Of a DNA stretch of 64,000 bases, positions 33,209 through 42,370 are shown in pieces. The notes below the pieces were generated by a model that worked only from the letters and a program-made list of their open reading frames with translations, did not search any database and was not told the origin of the DNA. The stretch comes from DATMFV01 sp035555975 (lineage in GTDB: Bacteria > Verrucomicrobiota > Verrucomicrobiia > Chthoniobacterales > Chthoniobacteraceae). The position numbers and the translations under genes were made by a program. How positions within the stretch are numbered: the stretch's first letter is position 1; every line of letters starts with the position of its first letter. Location: the NCBI GenBank assembly GCA_035555975.1, contig DATMFV010000100.1:81913-145912 (forward strand), given 5' to 3'.

Positions 33209-36154
33209 ATGATGACTTCCCGATTTTCCGTGATGTTCCCCTTTGCCGCGAAATGGTTTTCGCTTGGTGTGCTGCTCACCGCGGGGAGCGTGGTTGGCGC
33301 AAAACCGGTCGAGCCGGTTGAACCGGCGCAGATCGCGCCCATTGCCCCCGGAGCCATCGTGGTCGATGGAAAGCTGGAGGAGCCGGTCTATGCCAAGGCT
33401 ATCTGGAATGCCTACCATCAGGGAGAGGAGGCGGTCACCCGCTTTTCGCTGCATCTCGATGGTGAAAAGCTTTATCTCTCGGCGGAAGTGCGCGAGTCGC
33501 AACTCCCGGTGGTCGCCAGGCAGACCGAACGCGATGGACCGCTATCGGGCGACGATTCCATCGAAGTCTTCCTGCAATGCGGGCCGGACGTTTCCGAAGG
33601 GATTCAATGGATCGTGAACGCGGACGGGGTCGTGGCCGATTATTATCTGGTACAGGGCGGGCTGTTGGGCGATCGGGCCTGGAACGCCGGATTCCAGACG
33701 GCCACCCAACGGACGGAGACCGGATGGAGCCTGGAGGCAGCCGTGCCGCTGGCCGAGTTGGGGCTCGATCCTTCAAGAAAGAGCTGGGGCTTGCAGGTGG
33801 CGACCAATCGGGCCAAACGCGGGAAGAAGAAACCTTCATTTTATGCATGGAACCCGGTGCCGCACAATCTGCGGGAATTTGGCACCTTCGGCACGGCGGT
33901 CTTGCCCGCCGACGCCGGTCTGGAACGCTTCGCGTGGAACCTGATCGCAGGCAAGCCGGCGATGGTGCGCAAAGGAGAGGAATTTGCCCTCCGGGTGCCG
34001 GTCCATCTCACCAATGCCACGGGATCGTACCGGATGGTGCGCCTTCAGGCGGCGCTGGAAGGGGAGCGGGGGGAAGTTTCCCCAAGGGTCGCGCTGGCGA
34101 CTTCCGATCATGAGACGGCGACGGTGGAGATCGCGCTCGGAAAACGCCGGGAGATCCGGCAGCAGGTGACGGTCAAGGTGAGCGAGTCAGGCAATGCGGG
34201 CCGCCTGTTGGCGCAGGTGAGAGTGCCGGTCGATCTTGGCTATACTTCGTGGAAACTTCAACTCATCGAGCCCGGATATCGGGAAACGATCTTTGCCACG
34301 CAAAAACTTGATGCGGTGCGCGCCCGGCTGGAGTTGCAGGACCCGGGGATCACGCCCAAAGAGATCAAAGGGAGTCTGGTGACGCAGGATGGCGACCGCC
34401 TTCCCGCCACCGTAAGCAAGGAAGCGGCGGGAACGTGGGAAGTGGTCGTGCCGGGTATCGCGAAGCTGCCCGACGGGGAGCATCGTCTGGAAGTGAGCGT
34501 ACAGACAGCGGAAGACAAGGAAGTGGTGGCCCGCACGATCCGCAAACTGCCGTACCAGAAAGGGGAAGTCTGGATCGACCATCTGGGGATCGTCCGCAGG
34601 GAAGGGGTGGCGATTCCCTTCTATGGCTATTGTTTTGGCCAGTGGGACGCCATGCTGGAGCGGCCGATGCCGGGGATGCGGGTAAACGTCGCCGCTCCGG
34701 TCGGCAACTGGACTGACAACCCCGCGGACGTCAAGCCGCTCCTTGCGAAACTTGGCGAGGCGGGGGTCTACTCCATGCCGTATGCCGCCCCCGCTATCGG
34801 GCTCTGGCGGCAGGGCGGCGAGGCACGATCGCGTTACGGACTGGTGCCGATAGCTGCCGTGGAGCCTGAATACCGGGCTTTCGCAGAAGCCCTCAAAGGG
34901 AATCCGAATGTCGTGGCCTATTACCTGGCGGACGAACCGGAGCTTCGCCAGATCAGCCCGGAACGGCTCAGGGAAATCTACAACATCCTTTCCGGGGAAG
35001 ATCCCTACAAGCCCTGCCTGGTGCTCAATAATACTTTTGAAGGGGTGAAGAATTATCTGGTAGGCGCGGATATTTCGATGCCGGATCGCTACCCGGTTTT
35101 CCGTAAAAAGAGCGGCTCCTCCAGCTCGCTCGCCAGAATCACCACCCATCTGCAAGCCATTCCCGTGGGCGAGGAGCCGTTCAAGGCGCGCTGGACGGCC
35201 ATGCAGGCGATGAATTACGAGTATTATAAGCTGGCCGAGGCGCGCGACCCGACGGCGCGGGAGATGCGCTCCCAGCAGATCGCCGCCATGATCGGAGGGG
35301 TGAGCGGGATCACCTGGTTTACAGAGCAACGGGTGTGGGACATCCCCGCAGCCATTGCCAGTCTTTCCTATCTATCCAAAGAGTTTGAGTTTTTCTTTTC
35401 CCTGCGGGAGAAGCAGCTTCCACGCGAGCCTCAAGGCGAGAGCCGTGGGTTGTGGGGGATCTTTGATGCCCGAAAAGATGCCGGAACAGGGCCGGTCGTG
35501 ATGGTGGTCAATACCGAATGGAAACCGGTGGAAGCCGTGATGGCCGACCGCGCCATCAGTGAAATCAAAGCATGGAAGGCGCTGGGGACCAAACGGACGC
35601 TGGCGCTGCGCGACGGGCGGCTGGCGCTTCATCTGGAACCTCATGAATCGGCGATTCTGGTGCCGGAAACCATGAAGACGCCCGCGCTCGATTGGCTGGC
35701 GGTGGAAAAGCGTGAAGAGGAGATTCTGCAAACCGCACGGAGCAACACCAAAAACATCGCCGGTTCATGGAATGGAGCAACGACCGTGAGCATCAAGCCC
35801 TCCCCGTCCAACTATCGCTATGCCACTTACACCCTTATTGATGGCATGAAAGAGGCCAGGGGGACCGGCTATCAGGTGCGGAAGATGGAAAAGGGGGCGG
35901 GGGCCGAGATTCATTTCCCCAAGAAGAGAAAACCGCGCAGGATAGCGATCCTCGGCACCAATGCCGCCAGTGGGCGGGTCGAGACGTTTGACGGCAAACA
36001 ATGGACCCCGGCGGCAACTTTTCAGAGAACGGAGGGTAGCGATATCGAGGTGAAGCTTGAGGGGCGGGAGGCGCTGGCTTTCCGGGTGTTGGTTGATCAG
36101 GTTGCAGGCGGACAAGACACGCTCCAGATCCTTGAGATTGAGGCTTATGAATAA
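33209..36154 (+). CDS. Large secreted glycan-active protein: CBM9-like, TIM-barrel-like and discoidin-like domains
   Basis: A 981-residue exported protein with signal peptide (about 1-30, ending VVGA). A CBM9/DOMON-like domain (about 45-230) has APGAIVVDGKLEEPVYAKA and DDSIEVFLQCGPD, matching the family's start and acidic core. A beta-sandwich stretch (about 235-455) precedes a barrel-like region (about 460-760) with VAYYLADEPELRQISPERL; the Asp-Glu there is a candidate catalytic site by analogy with clan GH-A barrels. The C-terminal 130 residues (YATYTLIDGMKEARG, then RVETFDGKQWTPAATF) resemble an F5/8-type discoidin domain. No GH family can be assigned by eye. It is the first gene of the locus 3 operon and is directly behind AraC-type site B. 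ATG 33209 or 33212 are equivalent starts. Confidence 0.75.
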   Translation: MMTSRFSVMFPFAAKWFSLGVLLTAGSVVGAKPVEPVEPAQIAPIAPGAIVVDGKLEEPVYAKAIWNAYHQGEEAVTRFSLHLDGEKLYLSAEVRESQLPVVARQTERDGPLSGDDSIEVFLQCGPDVSEGIQWIVNADGVVADYYLVQGGLLGDRAWNAGFQTATQRTETGWSLEAAVPLAELGLDPSRKSWGLQVATNRAKRGKKKPSFYAWNPVPHNLREFGTFGTAVLPADAGLERFAWNLIAGKPAMVRKGEEFALRVPVHLTNATGSYRMVRLQAALEGERGEVSPRVALATSDHETATVEIALGKRREIRQQVTVKVSESGNAGRLLAQVRVPVDLGYTSWKLQLIEPGYRETIFATQKLDAVRARLELQDPGITPKEIKGSLVTQDGDRLPATVSKEAAGTWEVVVPGIAKLPDGEHRLEVSVQTAEDKEVVARTIRKLPYQKGEVWIDHLGIVRREGVAIPFYGYCFGQWDAMLERPMPGMRVNVAAPVGNWTDNPADVKPLLAKLGEAGVYSMPYAAPAIGLWRQGGEARSRYGLVPIAAVEPEYRAFAEALKGNPNVVAYYLADEPELRQISPERLREIYNILSGEDPYKPCLVLNNTFEGVKNYLVGADISMPDRYPVFRKKSGSSSSLARITTHLQAIPVGEEPFKARWTAMQAMNYEYYKLAEARDPTAREMRSQQIAAMIGGVSGITWFTEQRVWDIPAAIASLSYLSKEFEFFFSLREKQLPREPQGESRGLWGIFDARKDAGTGPVVMVVNTEWKPVEAVMADRAISEIKAWKALGTKRTLALRDGRLALHLEPHESAILVPETMKTPALDWLAVEKREEEILQTARSNTKNIAGSWNGATTVSIKPSPSNYRYATYTLIDGMKEARGTGYQVRKMEKGAGAEIHFPKKRKPRRIAILGTNAASGRVETFDGKQWTPAATFQRTEGSDIEVKLEGREALAFRVLVDQVAGGQDTLQILEIEAYE

Positions 36155-36860
36155 GGTCTTCCGGGTGGTCGTCCTGTTTCTGGCATTGGCCCTGCCGGGG
36201 CTCCGGGCGGCGGATGAGAGGGCGTTCGTCTGGCTGGGAGAGCCGGGTGTTTTCGGTGCGGAGGGCGAGGAAAAGGCGTCTGTATCAGTGGAAAAGGGGA
36301 CGCTGGGCGGGCCGGGAGGGGAACTGGTGTTCCCCGGCGAGAGTGGGAAGGGGGCAGGGAAGGCTTTCGTCGAAGTCGAAGCGATGGGGAAGGGGCTGTA
36401 CGAAGAGCTGACGGTCGCCTGTTTTCTGCTTCCCCTTCAGGTCAATCGCAGGGAAGAGATCTTTTCCTGCCTGCGCGAAGAGGGCAAGGGCGGCTTCCGG
36501 CTGGTCAGCTCCTGGGGTGTCTGGAGGCTGATCGTGGGGGACGGGAGCGACCGGCAGACGCTGGCGGTTCGCAGGGAAGCCCCTGCGGAGCATCTCAAGC
36601 GGCGGAGGTGGCAGCATGTGGCGGCCGTCTTTGACAAAGGGAAGGTCAAACTGTATAAAAACGGCGTGTTGGTGGCCCACGATCAGCTTGACGTCTTGCA
36701 GATCAGTATCGATCACCCCCATGTCCGGATCGGGGCGCAGGCGGGGCGCATCCCTCCTGTGGCGCATCCGTTTGCAGGGCGTATGACGGGGATCTATCTT
36801 GCCGCAAAAGCGCTTTCCGGAGAGGAAATCGGTCAACTGATGGAACGATCTTTTCAATGA
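36147..36860 (+). CDS. Secreted LamG/concanavalin-type jelly-roll protein
   Basis: A 237-residue exported protein with signal peptide (about 1-21, ending LRA). A single LamG-like domain follows, recognisable from RRRWQHVAAVFDKGKVKLYKNGVLVAHDQ (in two parts), ISIDHPHVRIGAQAG and FAGRMTGIYLAAKALSGEEI; these are the typical LamG3 (concanavalin-type) end strands. It probably binds a carbohydrate. The ATG overlaps the end of the upstream gene by eight bases, so translation is coupled to the large enzyme. The start was chosen by the signal peptide; an ORF opening farther upstream would run inside the preceding gene. Confidence 0.83.
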   Translation: MNKVFRVVVLFLALALPGLRAADERAFVWLGEPGVFGAEGEEKASVSVEKGTLGGPGGELVFPGESGKGAGKAFVEVEAMGKGLYEELTVACFLLPLQVNRREEIFSCLREEGKGGFRLVSSWGVWRLIVGDGSDRQTLAVRREAPAEHLKRRRWQHVAAVFDKGKVKLYKNGVLVAHDQLDVLQISIDHPHVRIGAQAGRIPPVAHPFAGRMTGIYLAAKALSGEEIGQLMERSFQ

Positions 36861-36877
36861 ACCCCGATTAACCCACG

Positions 36878-37564
36878 ATGAACCTTCTCCCCGGAAAATC
36901 ACGCGGCTTTACCGTGCTGGAATTGTCTCTTGTGGTCTTCCTTCTCGCGGTTCTGGCCGTTCTGCTTTCTTCCGCGGTCAGGATGATCGCCGAGCATTCC
37001 CGCTCGGCAATCTGCACCCATCGCCTCCGGCAGATAGGTGTTCTCTATCATGCCTATCTGGGGGAGAATAACGGAAAAAGCCGCCTGTTTGCCGGGGGAA
37101 GCGGCACCATGAAAGAATATGGTTGGTATAATGTGTTGATGCGGAAGGCCAACTACAATAGCATGGAGGCTCGAAAGGCGTTTGGTTGCCCGTCGTTGGA
37201 CTGGCGAAAAGTTCAGGAATGGTATTGCTATGGATTCCGGATGGCAGGCGCTCCCGGCGGATATAACCAATTGTCCGACGACGGAAAAGTGACCGTGTAT
37301 TGCTTTAATATCGTTGCCATCAAAGAGCCTTCCAGCTTTCTCATGGTCGCCGATACATTGAAGGATTTGACGCTGGAAAGACAAAGTTTCCGTTTTCTCA
37401 GAACCCCGGACCTCGTGAGCAAAGTACACCTGCGGCATGGAGGGCGCGTCAACGGTCTCTTTCTCGACGGCCATATCCGCCTGCTTGATGCCGCCGATCT
37501 TTATGCGGCAGGGGTCGCCGATGCTTACGACAAGGACGGGGTTATCGTACAAACAACGCCGTAG
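36878..37564 (+). CDS. Prepilin-like H-X9-DG protein
   Basis: A 228-residue protein with prepilin motif RGFTVLELSLVVFLLAVLAVLL (about 8-29, read in parts), with Gly at the cleavage site and Glu at +5. A helix with CTHRLRQIGVLYHAYLGENNG follows, and the C-terminus is an exact H-X9-DG motif, RHGGRVNGLFLDGH. It lies 17 bp after the LamG gene and six bases before the first EEP-family gene, so it is co-transcribed with secreted proteins as in the other three modules. Predicted location: inner membrane/periplasm after processing. Function unknown. Confidence 0.88.
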   Translation: MNLLPGKSRGFTVLELSLVVFLLAVLAVLLSSAVRMIAEHSRSAICTHRLRQIGVLYHAYLGENNGKSRLFAGGSGTMKEYGWYNVLMRKANYNSMEARKAFGCPSLDWRKVQEWYCYGFRMAGAPGGYNQLSDDGKVTVYCFNIVAIKEPSSFLMVADTLKDLTLERQSFRFLRTPDLVSKVHLRHGGRVNGLFLDGHIRLLDAADLYAAGVADAYDKDGVIVQTTP

Positions 37565-37569
37565 AAAAG

Positions 37570-38556
37570 ATGAACCAAAAAACACACCTGAAATTCCTCA
37601 AATCCATCATCCTTATAGCATTCCTGCCTTGGCTCGCTTCGGTTCGAGCCGACGATAGGAATACGCCACCCAAAACGGAAACTTTCAAAATTCTGACCTG
37701 TAACATCCGCCGCGCCACATACGACTCCGTGGATGCCAAAACCGGGAACAACTGGGATGCCCGCAAGGGGTTTTGCGCTGAAATCATTCTCCGGCAAAAG
37801 GCGGATATCATCTGCTTTCAGGAACTTGGCAGAAAGCAGTTCTCTTTCCTGAAGAAAGAACTCGCCGGATACGGCTGGACGGAAATGCGCGGAAAAACCC
37901 CGCTGGGAAGAGATCCTTACCACGCCATTGCCTTCCGTCTCGACCGGTTCAAAAAATATTCCAGTGGCGGGTACTGGCTTTCGGAGACGCCCCACGTGCC
38001 CGGTTCCCGCTCCTGGGGTAGCAGTGGCATCCGGATGGCGGAATGGGTCCGCCTGATCGACAAGGCATCGGGAAAGGAGTTTCGGGTGCTCAACACGCAT
38101 CTTGACCATATTGGCCAGGAAGCCCGCGTGCAACAGGCGCGGATGCTGACCGAAGACAGCAATGCCTACCCTCCGGATTACCCGCAAATCCTTACGGGCG
38201 ATTTCAATGTCGACACCCGTAATCCGGCGGTCGAACTGGTCCGCAAGGCCGGTTGGACCGACTCTTATGCCTCGATTCATGGAGATGAAGACCCCGGGTT
38301 TACCTTTCATCATTTTCAAGGCCCTGCTTACGAGAAGCGGCAAATGCGCGTCGATCCCGTAACGTTTCAAACTATCTTTTTCGCCAAGCAAACCGCCGGG
38401 AACGCCCACTTTCCCAAGATGGGAAAAATGGACTGGATTTTTCTTCACGGAAAGATGAAGGCGAGCGCCGCCGAAATCATTCGCGACGATCATGACGGCC
38501 ACTATCCCAGCGATCACTACTTTGTCTCTGCCACAGTCTCTTTGGCCTCCCCGTGA
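37570..38556 (+). CDS. Secreted endonuclease/exonuclease/phosphatase (EEP) family protein, copy 1
   Basis: A 328-residue exported protein with signal peptide (about 1-27, ending SVRA). The EEP/DNase I-like metal-dependent hydrolase fold has LTCNIRRATYDS (Asn), ICFQELG (metal-binding Glu), TGDFNVDTRNP (Asp-x-Asn) and YPSDHYFVSA (Asp-His catalytic pair). Family members include nucleases, sphingomyelinases and inositol or sugar phosphatases, so the substrate is open. The secreted location and the glycan locus favour a phosphoester on an extracellular polymer or nucleic acid. It starts six bases after the prepilin gene and is followed by a near-identical copy. Confidence 0.88.
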   Translation: MNQKTHLKFLKSIILIAFLPWLASVRADDRNTPPKTETFKILTCNIRRATYDSVDAKTGNNWDARKGFCAEIILRQKADIICFQELGRKQFSFLKKELAGYGWTEMRGKTPLGRDPYHAIAFRLDRFKKYSSGGYWLSETPHVPGSRSWGSSGIRMAEWVRLIDKASGKEFRVLNTHLDHIGQEARVQQARMLTEDSNAYPPDYPQILTGDFNVDTRNPAVELVRKAGWTDSYASIHGDEDPGFTFHHFQGPAYEKRQMRVDPVTFQTIFFAKQTAGNAHFPKMGKMDWIFLHGKMKASAAEIIRDDHDGHYPSDHYFVSATVSLASP

Positions 38557-38697
38557 CGAGGACCATTGAAGTCCCTCTTCCGTAACACCGTCACCTTTCG
38601 GATTCTGTTCAAGGCATCGTTGGGAGACAGCGACCTCTTTCAAGTCAACCGGCACACAACATCCCTACCCACACAAAAGCAACCGTCTTTAGAAAAG

Positions 38698-39681
38698 ATG
38701 AACCAAAACAAACACCTGAAACTCCTCAAATCGATCATCCTTATAGCATTCCTGCCTTGGCTCGCTTCGGTTCGAGCCGACGATATGAACACGCCACCCA
38801 AAACGGAAACGTTCAAAATTCTCACCTGTAACATCCGCCACGCCACATACGACTCCGTGGATGCCAAAACCGGGAACAACTGGGATGCCCGCAAGGAGTT
38901 CTGCGCTGAAATCATTCTTAGGCAAAAGGCGGACATCATCTGCTTTCAGGAACTTGCCGAAAACCAGTTCCGTTATCTGAAGGAAAAACTTCCCGGATAT
39001 GGCTGGACGGAAATGGGCGGAGCAAAGCCGCTGGGAAAAAACCCGGCCCTGGCCATCGCTTTCCGTCTCGACCGGCTCGAAAAATACTCCAGTGGCGGGT
39101 ACTGGCTTTCGGAGACCCCTCACGTGCCCGGTTCCCGCTCCTGGGGCAGCGCGGGTATCCGGATGGCACAATGGGTCCGCCTGATCGACAAAGCGTCAGG
39201 AAAGGAGTTCCGCGTGCTTAATGCGCATCTTGACCATAAAATCCAGGAAGCGTGCGTGCAACAGGCGCGGATGCTGACCGAAGATGGCGATGCCTACCCT
39301 TCGGATTACCCGCAGATCCTCACGGGCGATTTCAACGTTGATACCCGTAATCCGGCGGTCGAACTGGTTCGCAAGGCCGGTTGGACCGATTCTTATGCCT
39401 TAATTCACGGGGATGAAGACCCTGGGTTTACCTTCCATCAATTTCAAGGCCCTGCTTACGAGAAGCGGCAAACGCGCGTCGATCCCATAACGTTCGAAAA
39501 GATCTTCTTCGCCCACCAGACCGCCGAGAACGCCCACTTTCCCGGAATGGGAAAAATGGACTGGATCTTTCTTCACGGAAAAGTGAAAGCCGAGGACGCC
39601 GAAATCATTCGCGACGATCATGAAGGTCGCTATCCCAGCGATCACTACTTTGTCTCTGCCACCGTCGCCTTGATCCCGTGA
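38698..39681 (+). CDS. Secreted endonuclease/exonuclease/phosphatase (EEP) family protein, copy 2
   Basis: A 327-residue paralogue of the preceding gene with the same signal peptide and all four visible catalytic motifs (LTCNIRHATYDS, ICFQELAE, TGDFNVDTRNP, YPSDHYFVSA). Differences cluster in the middle, for example FRYLKEKLPGYGWTEMGG here versus FSFLKKELAGYGWTEMRG in copy 1, and IQEACVQQARM versus GQEARVQQARM. Both copies look intact, so dosage or slight specialisation is more likely than decay. ATG 38698 corresponds to the start of copy 1; an in-frame codon at 38566 would only add non-homologous residues. The gene ends locus 3 and faces the convergent epimerase gene. Confidence 0.88.
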   Translation: MNQNKHLKLLKSIILIAFLPWLASVRADDMNTPPKTETFKILTCNIRHATYDSVDAKTGNNWDARKEFCAEIILRQKADIICFQELAENQFRYLKEKLPGYGWTEMGGAKPLGKNPALAIAFRLDRLEKYSSGGYWLSETPHVPGSRSWGSAGIRMAQWVRLIDKASGKEFRVLNAHLDHKIQEACVQQARMLTEDGDAYPSDYPQILTGDFNVDTRNPAVELVRKAGWTDSYALIHGDEDPGFTFHQFQGPAYEKRQTRVDPITFEKIFFAHQTAENAHFPGMGKMDWIFLHGKVKAEDAEIIRDDHEGRYPSDHYFVSATVALIP

Positions 39682-39777
39682 CAGGGACCCGGGCAAGCCG
39701 GGGGATTGGCTTCCAACCATACGCTGCCTGTGAGCCGGGCTGTAGGAAAAGTCGCTCCATCTTGCCCGGATTGAAAG

Positions 39778-40647
39778 TCAACTCGTAAATGGCCGGAACG
39801 GCAGGTCGGCCAGGGTCTCCGGCAGCGTGAAATCGGGCGCGGGATTCTGGTAGACGAGCCCGATCAGGCTGTCGCTCCGGAACGGGGAGGGGAGCCGCAG
39901 GCGTTCCAGGGTCCGCACGCCGCTTAAGACGAGCGGCCACGGGACGTTGACGAGAAAAAGGCGGCGTTCCAGCCGGGCGGCGATCCTCTGGAGCACTTCG
40001 CGAAACGGTACCCGCTCCGGGTTGGCTGCGGAAAGGATGCGCCCCGGCGGCTCCTGCTCCGGTGAGCAGAGGCGGACGATCAGCGCGGCGAGGTCGTCCT
40101 CGTGGACAAGGTATTGCGGGTAGGAGCCGTCGCCGATGAGCGGCAGGACCGGGCTGAGTTTCGCCACCCGGTAGAGGGAACCCATCGTCCCGCCCGGCTG
40201 CGGGCCGAAGACCAGCCCCGGCCGGACGACATTGTAACCGAGCGCGAGCGCTTCGGCTTCGATCCGCACCTTGGCCTGCCCGTAATGCGATCGGCACCCT
40301 TCAAAGGCGCTCATCGACGAAATGAAAACCCCCCGGCGCACCCCGGCGGCATGGGCGGAGCGGAGCAGGCGCAGGCTCCCCTCGACGTTGACCGCCTCGA
40401 TCTCTCCCGGCTCGGTCAGCCGGAAATCGTAGGCGCAATGGACCAGAGCGTCGATCCCGGCCCACGGGAGCGACGCGGCGTCGTCGCGCAAAGTGTACGG
40501 GTGCCAACTGCTGGAGCGAACGGTCGCCCGGCGGCCAAGTTCCAGCAGGCCCCAGCCGCGCGCCCTCAAGGCATGGGCGATGGCGGAGCCGACATAGCCG
40601 CTCGCACCGGTCATCGCACACCGCAGCACCGGGGGCGGGGCGGTCAT
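39778..40647 (-). CDS. NAD-dependent epimerase/dehydratase (extended SDR)
   Basis: A 289-residue cytosolic enzyme of the extended short-chain dehydrogenase group. The Rossmann motif TGASGYVGSAIA is at 13-24 (TGxxGxxG), and the active-site pair is in SHYGQAKVRIEAE (YxxxK, about 126-130). DALVHCAYDFR matches the family's D-x-V-x-H-x-A motif. It may act on a nucleotide sugar or a lipid aldehyde/ketone. Its start overlaps the stop of the GMC oxidoreductase gene by four bases, so the two are coupled, and a shared pathway with a redox step on a lipid or sugar is likely. Confidence 0.88.
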   Translation of the reverse strand: MTAPPPVLRCAMTGASGYVGSAIAHALRARGWGLLELGRRATVRSSSWHPYTLRDDAASLPWAGIDALVHCAYDFRLTEPGEIEAVNVEGSLRLLRSAHAAGVRRGVFISSMSAFEGCRSHYGQAKVRIEAEALALGYNVVRPGLVFGPQPGGTMGSLYRVAKLSPVLPLIGDGSYPQYLVHEDDLAALIVRLCSPEQEPPGRILSAANPERVPFREVLQRIAARLERRLFLVNVPWPLVLSGVRTLERLRLPSPFRSDSLIGLVYQNPAPDFTLPETLADLPFRPFTS

Positions 40648-42233
40648 GAGGCCACCTCCGTGCCGATCCGGTGGGCATTGGCCATGACGGTGAGCGTGAT
40701 GCTGGTGGCCGGGATGCTCGGGAAGACCGAGGCGTCAATGAGATGGACCCGGGGGAGCGCGGGGAGTTCCCCGAAACGGTCGGTCTGCAACCCTTCGGGA
40801 GCGGCCCGCATCGGGAACGAACCACCGGAATGGTAGCTGCGGCCCGGGTCGGCGAACTGCATCGCCGGGACGACCGGCAGGCCGCCCAGCGGCAGGGCGT
40901 TGGCGGAGAGTTTCAACCCCGCTTTCAGGCTCGTCCAGAGACTGCGCCAGCGACGCCGGGGGGTTACCTTCAGGCGCGGCCCCGCGGCCCCTTCCGGGCG
41001 GAGGAGTTCCAGCTCCAGTTGCGAGGAGTCATCCGAATGGAGAAAGCATTGCAGCACAAGCAGCCGCCCGAGCAGTTCCTCCGAAAGCCGTTGGTTTTTA
41101 AGCAGGTAACGCAACGGCGTCTCCATGAGCGCCTGTTTGAGGAAATCGCTGTAGCTGAAGACTTCGATGTGAACCAGATTGCGGCTCACCCGCGCGTCGT
41201 CGATCTCCAGAAATGCCTGGCAGAGCGAATGGAGCGCTTCCTCTTCCACGCCGTCGGTCTTGGCGAGGCGGAAAAAGGGAAAGATGAAATATTGGCTGTC
41301 GAGCATCGGGACGGGAGTGTCGTAGATCCCCAGAGAGTGTAGCACGATGGATGCCGTCGGCAGGATGCCGCAGCCGACAAAAACGCGGGAGGCGTCAAAA
41401 AATTCCGGCGCGCCGGTATCGACCTGCCGGGCTTCGATCCGCACCCCCGCCGCCGTGGAATGGAGTTTTTCGACCTTTCGCCCGGGAAGGTAGGTGATTT
41501 TTCCGGCTTCGAGGAGTTCGTCGAGGGTCTGTGCGCTGGAGTAGATCAGCGAATACGGGCAGCCGTAAAGGCAGAGGCCGCACGCGTTGCATGGGCGGCG
41601 TTTCGCATCGCCGCTGACGGCGACCGCCATGCGCGAGCGCCCGAAATGAAGCCCGGAGCGGCGGAGCGGGGCCCGGTGCCGCTGGAGGTCGTCCAAAAAC
41701 GCCTGCGCCTGCCGGGAGGAGGGCCACGCTTCCCCGCGCGTGGTGTAGGTCGGCAGCAGCTCGGCGAGGGCGTCGGTCGTGCTGCTGGAGGGAAGAAAAC
41801 GGTGGACGGCGCGGTAGTGCGGCTCCAGTTCGGCGAGGCTCACCGGCCACGCCGCCATATCCCCGGCGCGGTTGGGGAGGAGCGAGGAACCCCAGACGTT
41901 GCTCAACCCCCCGCGCGCCGTGGAGTAGTGAAAGTCGATCGGCGTCCCCGGCGGGCGGAGCGAATCGCCGGGGTCGGAATACGGGTAGGCGGAGCCGTAG
42001 CTCAGTTTGACATGCACCGAGCCCTGCCGCGCCGAGCGGTCGCCGCGCCGCAGGTGGTCGAGGTCGTCCCGGCTCCATTCGTCCCGGCCCTGGCGGCTCA
42101 TCCGCCCGACCACGGCGCGATGCTCCGGCTCCAGCGTCCGGCCGATGTCAAGGATCGTCACCGGCACGCCCCGGTTGGCGAGCGCCACGGCACACGAAAC
42201 GGAAGCGGGACCGGAACCAAGGATAAAAAACAT
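40644..42233 (-). CDS. GMC-type flavin oxidoreductase with a ferredoxin-like cysteine motif
   Basis: A 529-residue FAD-dependent oxidoreductase. The dinucleotide-binding start is FFILGSGPASVSCAVAL, TARGGLSNVWGSSLLPNRAGD is the GMC substrate/FAD loop, and the C-terminal ATSITLTVMANAHRIG is the FAD-closing segment with the catalytic region SYHSGGSFPM just before. The middle carries CNACGLCLYGCPYSLIY with cysteines at 215, 218, 221 and 225, a CxxCxxCxxxCP pattern that normally ligates an iron-sulfur cluster. No signal peptide is evident. It may oxidise an alcohol on a lipid or polyketide, in line with the ketosynthase pair nearby. It is the first gene of the epimerase pair and is divergent from the 42371 operon. 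Confidence 0.85.
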   Translation of the reverse strand: MFFILGSGPASVSCAVALANRGVPVTILDIGRTLEPEHRAVVGRMSRQGRDEWSRDDLDHLRRGDRSARQGSVHVKLSYGSAYPYSDPGDSLRPPGTPIDFHYSTARGGLSNVWGSSLLPNRAGDMAAWPVSLAELEPHYRAVHRFLPSSSTTDALAELLPTYTTRGEAWPSSRQAQAFLDDLQRHRAPLRRSGLHFGRSRMAVAVSGDAKRRPCNACGLCLYGCPYSLIYSSAQTLDELLEAGKITYLPGRKVEKLHSTAAGVRIEARQVDTGAPEFFDASRVFVGCGILPTASIVLHSLGIYDTPVPMLDSQYFIFPFFRLAKTDGVEEEALHSLCQAFLEIDDARVSRNLVHIEVFSYSDFLKQALMETPLRYLLKNQRLSEELLGRLLVLQCFLHSDDSSQLELELLRPEGAAGPRLKVTPRRRWRSLWTSLKAGLKLSANALPLGGLPVVPAMQFADPGRSYHSGGSFPMRAAPEGLQTDRFGELPALPRVHLIDASVFPSIPATSITLTVMANAHRIGTEVAS

Positions 42234-42332
42234 GGACAGGGAAGAAAAAATTGGCGGTGGCGGGGCAACTTACGCCGGTTTCAGCCCGGTTGTCGTTAAA
42301 AAAGAACGCCCTCCGCCCGTCCGGTCCCTGCC

Positions 42333-42361
42333 TTGACAACCCACCCACCCCGCCGTACAAC
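42333..42361 (+). promoter_or_regulatory. Sigma-70-type promoter, probably leaderless transcript
   Basis: TTGACA (42333-42338), a 17-bp spacer and TACAAC (42356-42361) form a strong consensus-like promoter. Transcription would begin near 42368, only two or three bases before ATG 42371, so the membrane-protein mRNA is expected to be leaderless or nearly so. Confidence 0.65.
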
Positions 42362-42370
42362 CACCTCTCT

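Larger units (their letters stand above)
37562..39681 (+). repeat. Recent tandem gene duplication (two copies, about 1 kb each)
   Basis: Copy 1 (37562-38556) and copy 2 (38690-39681) match closely at nucleotide level from TAGAAAAGATGAACC through most of the coding sequence. For example, the signal-peptide region differs at only a few bases. The 133 bp between the copies has no match to either. This is a recent tandem duplication with early divergence. Confidence 0.85.
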
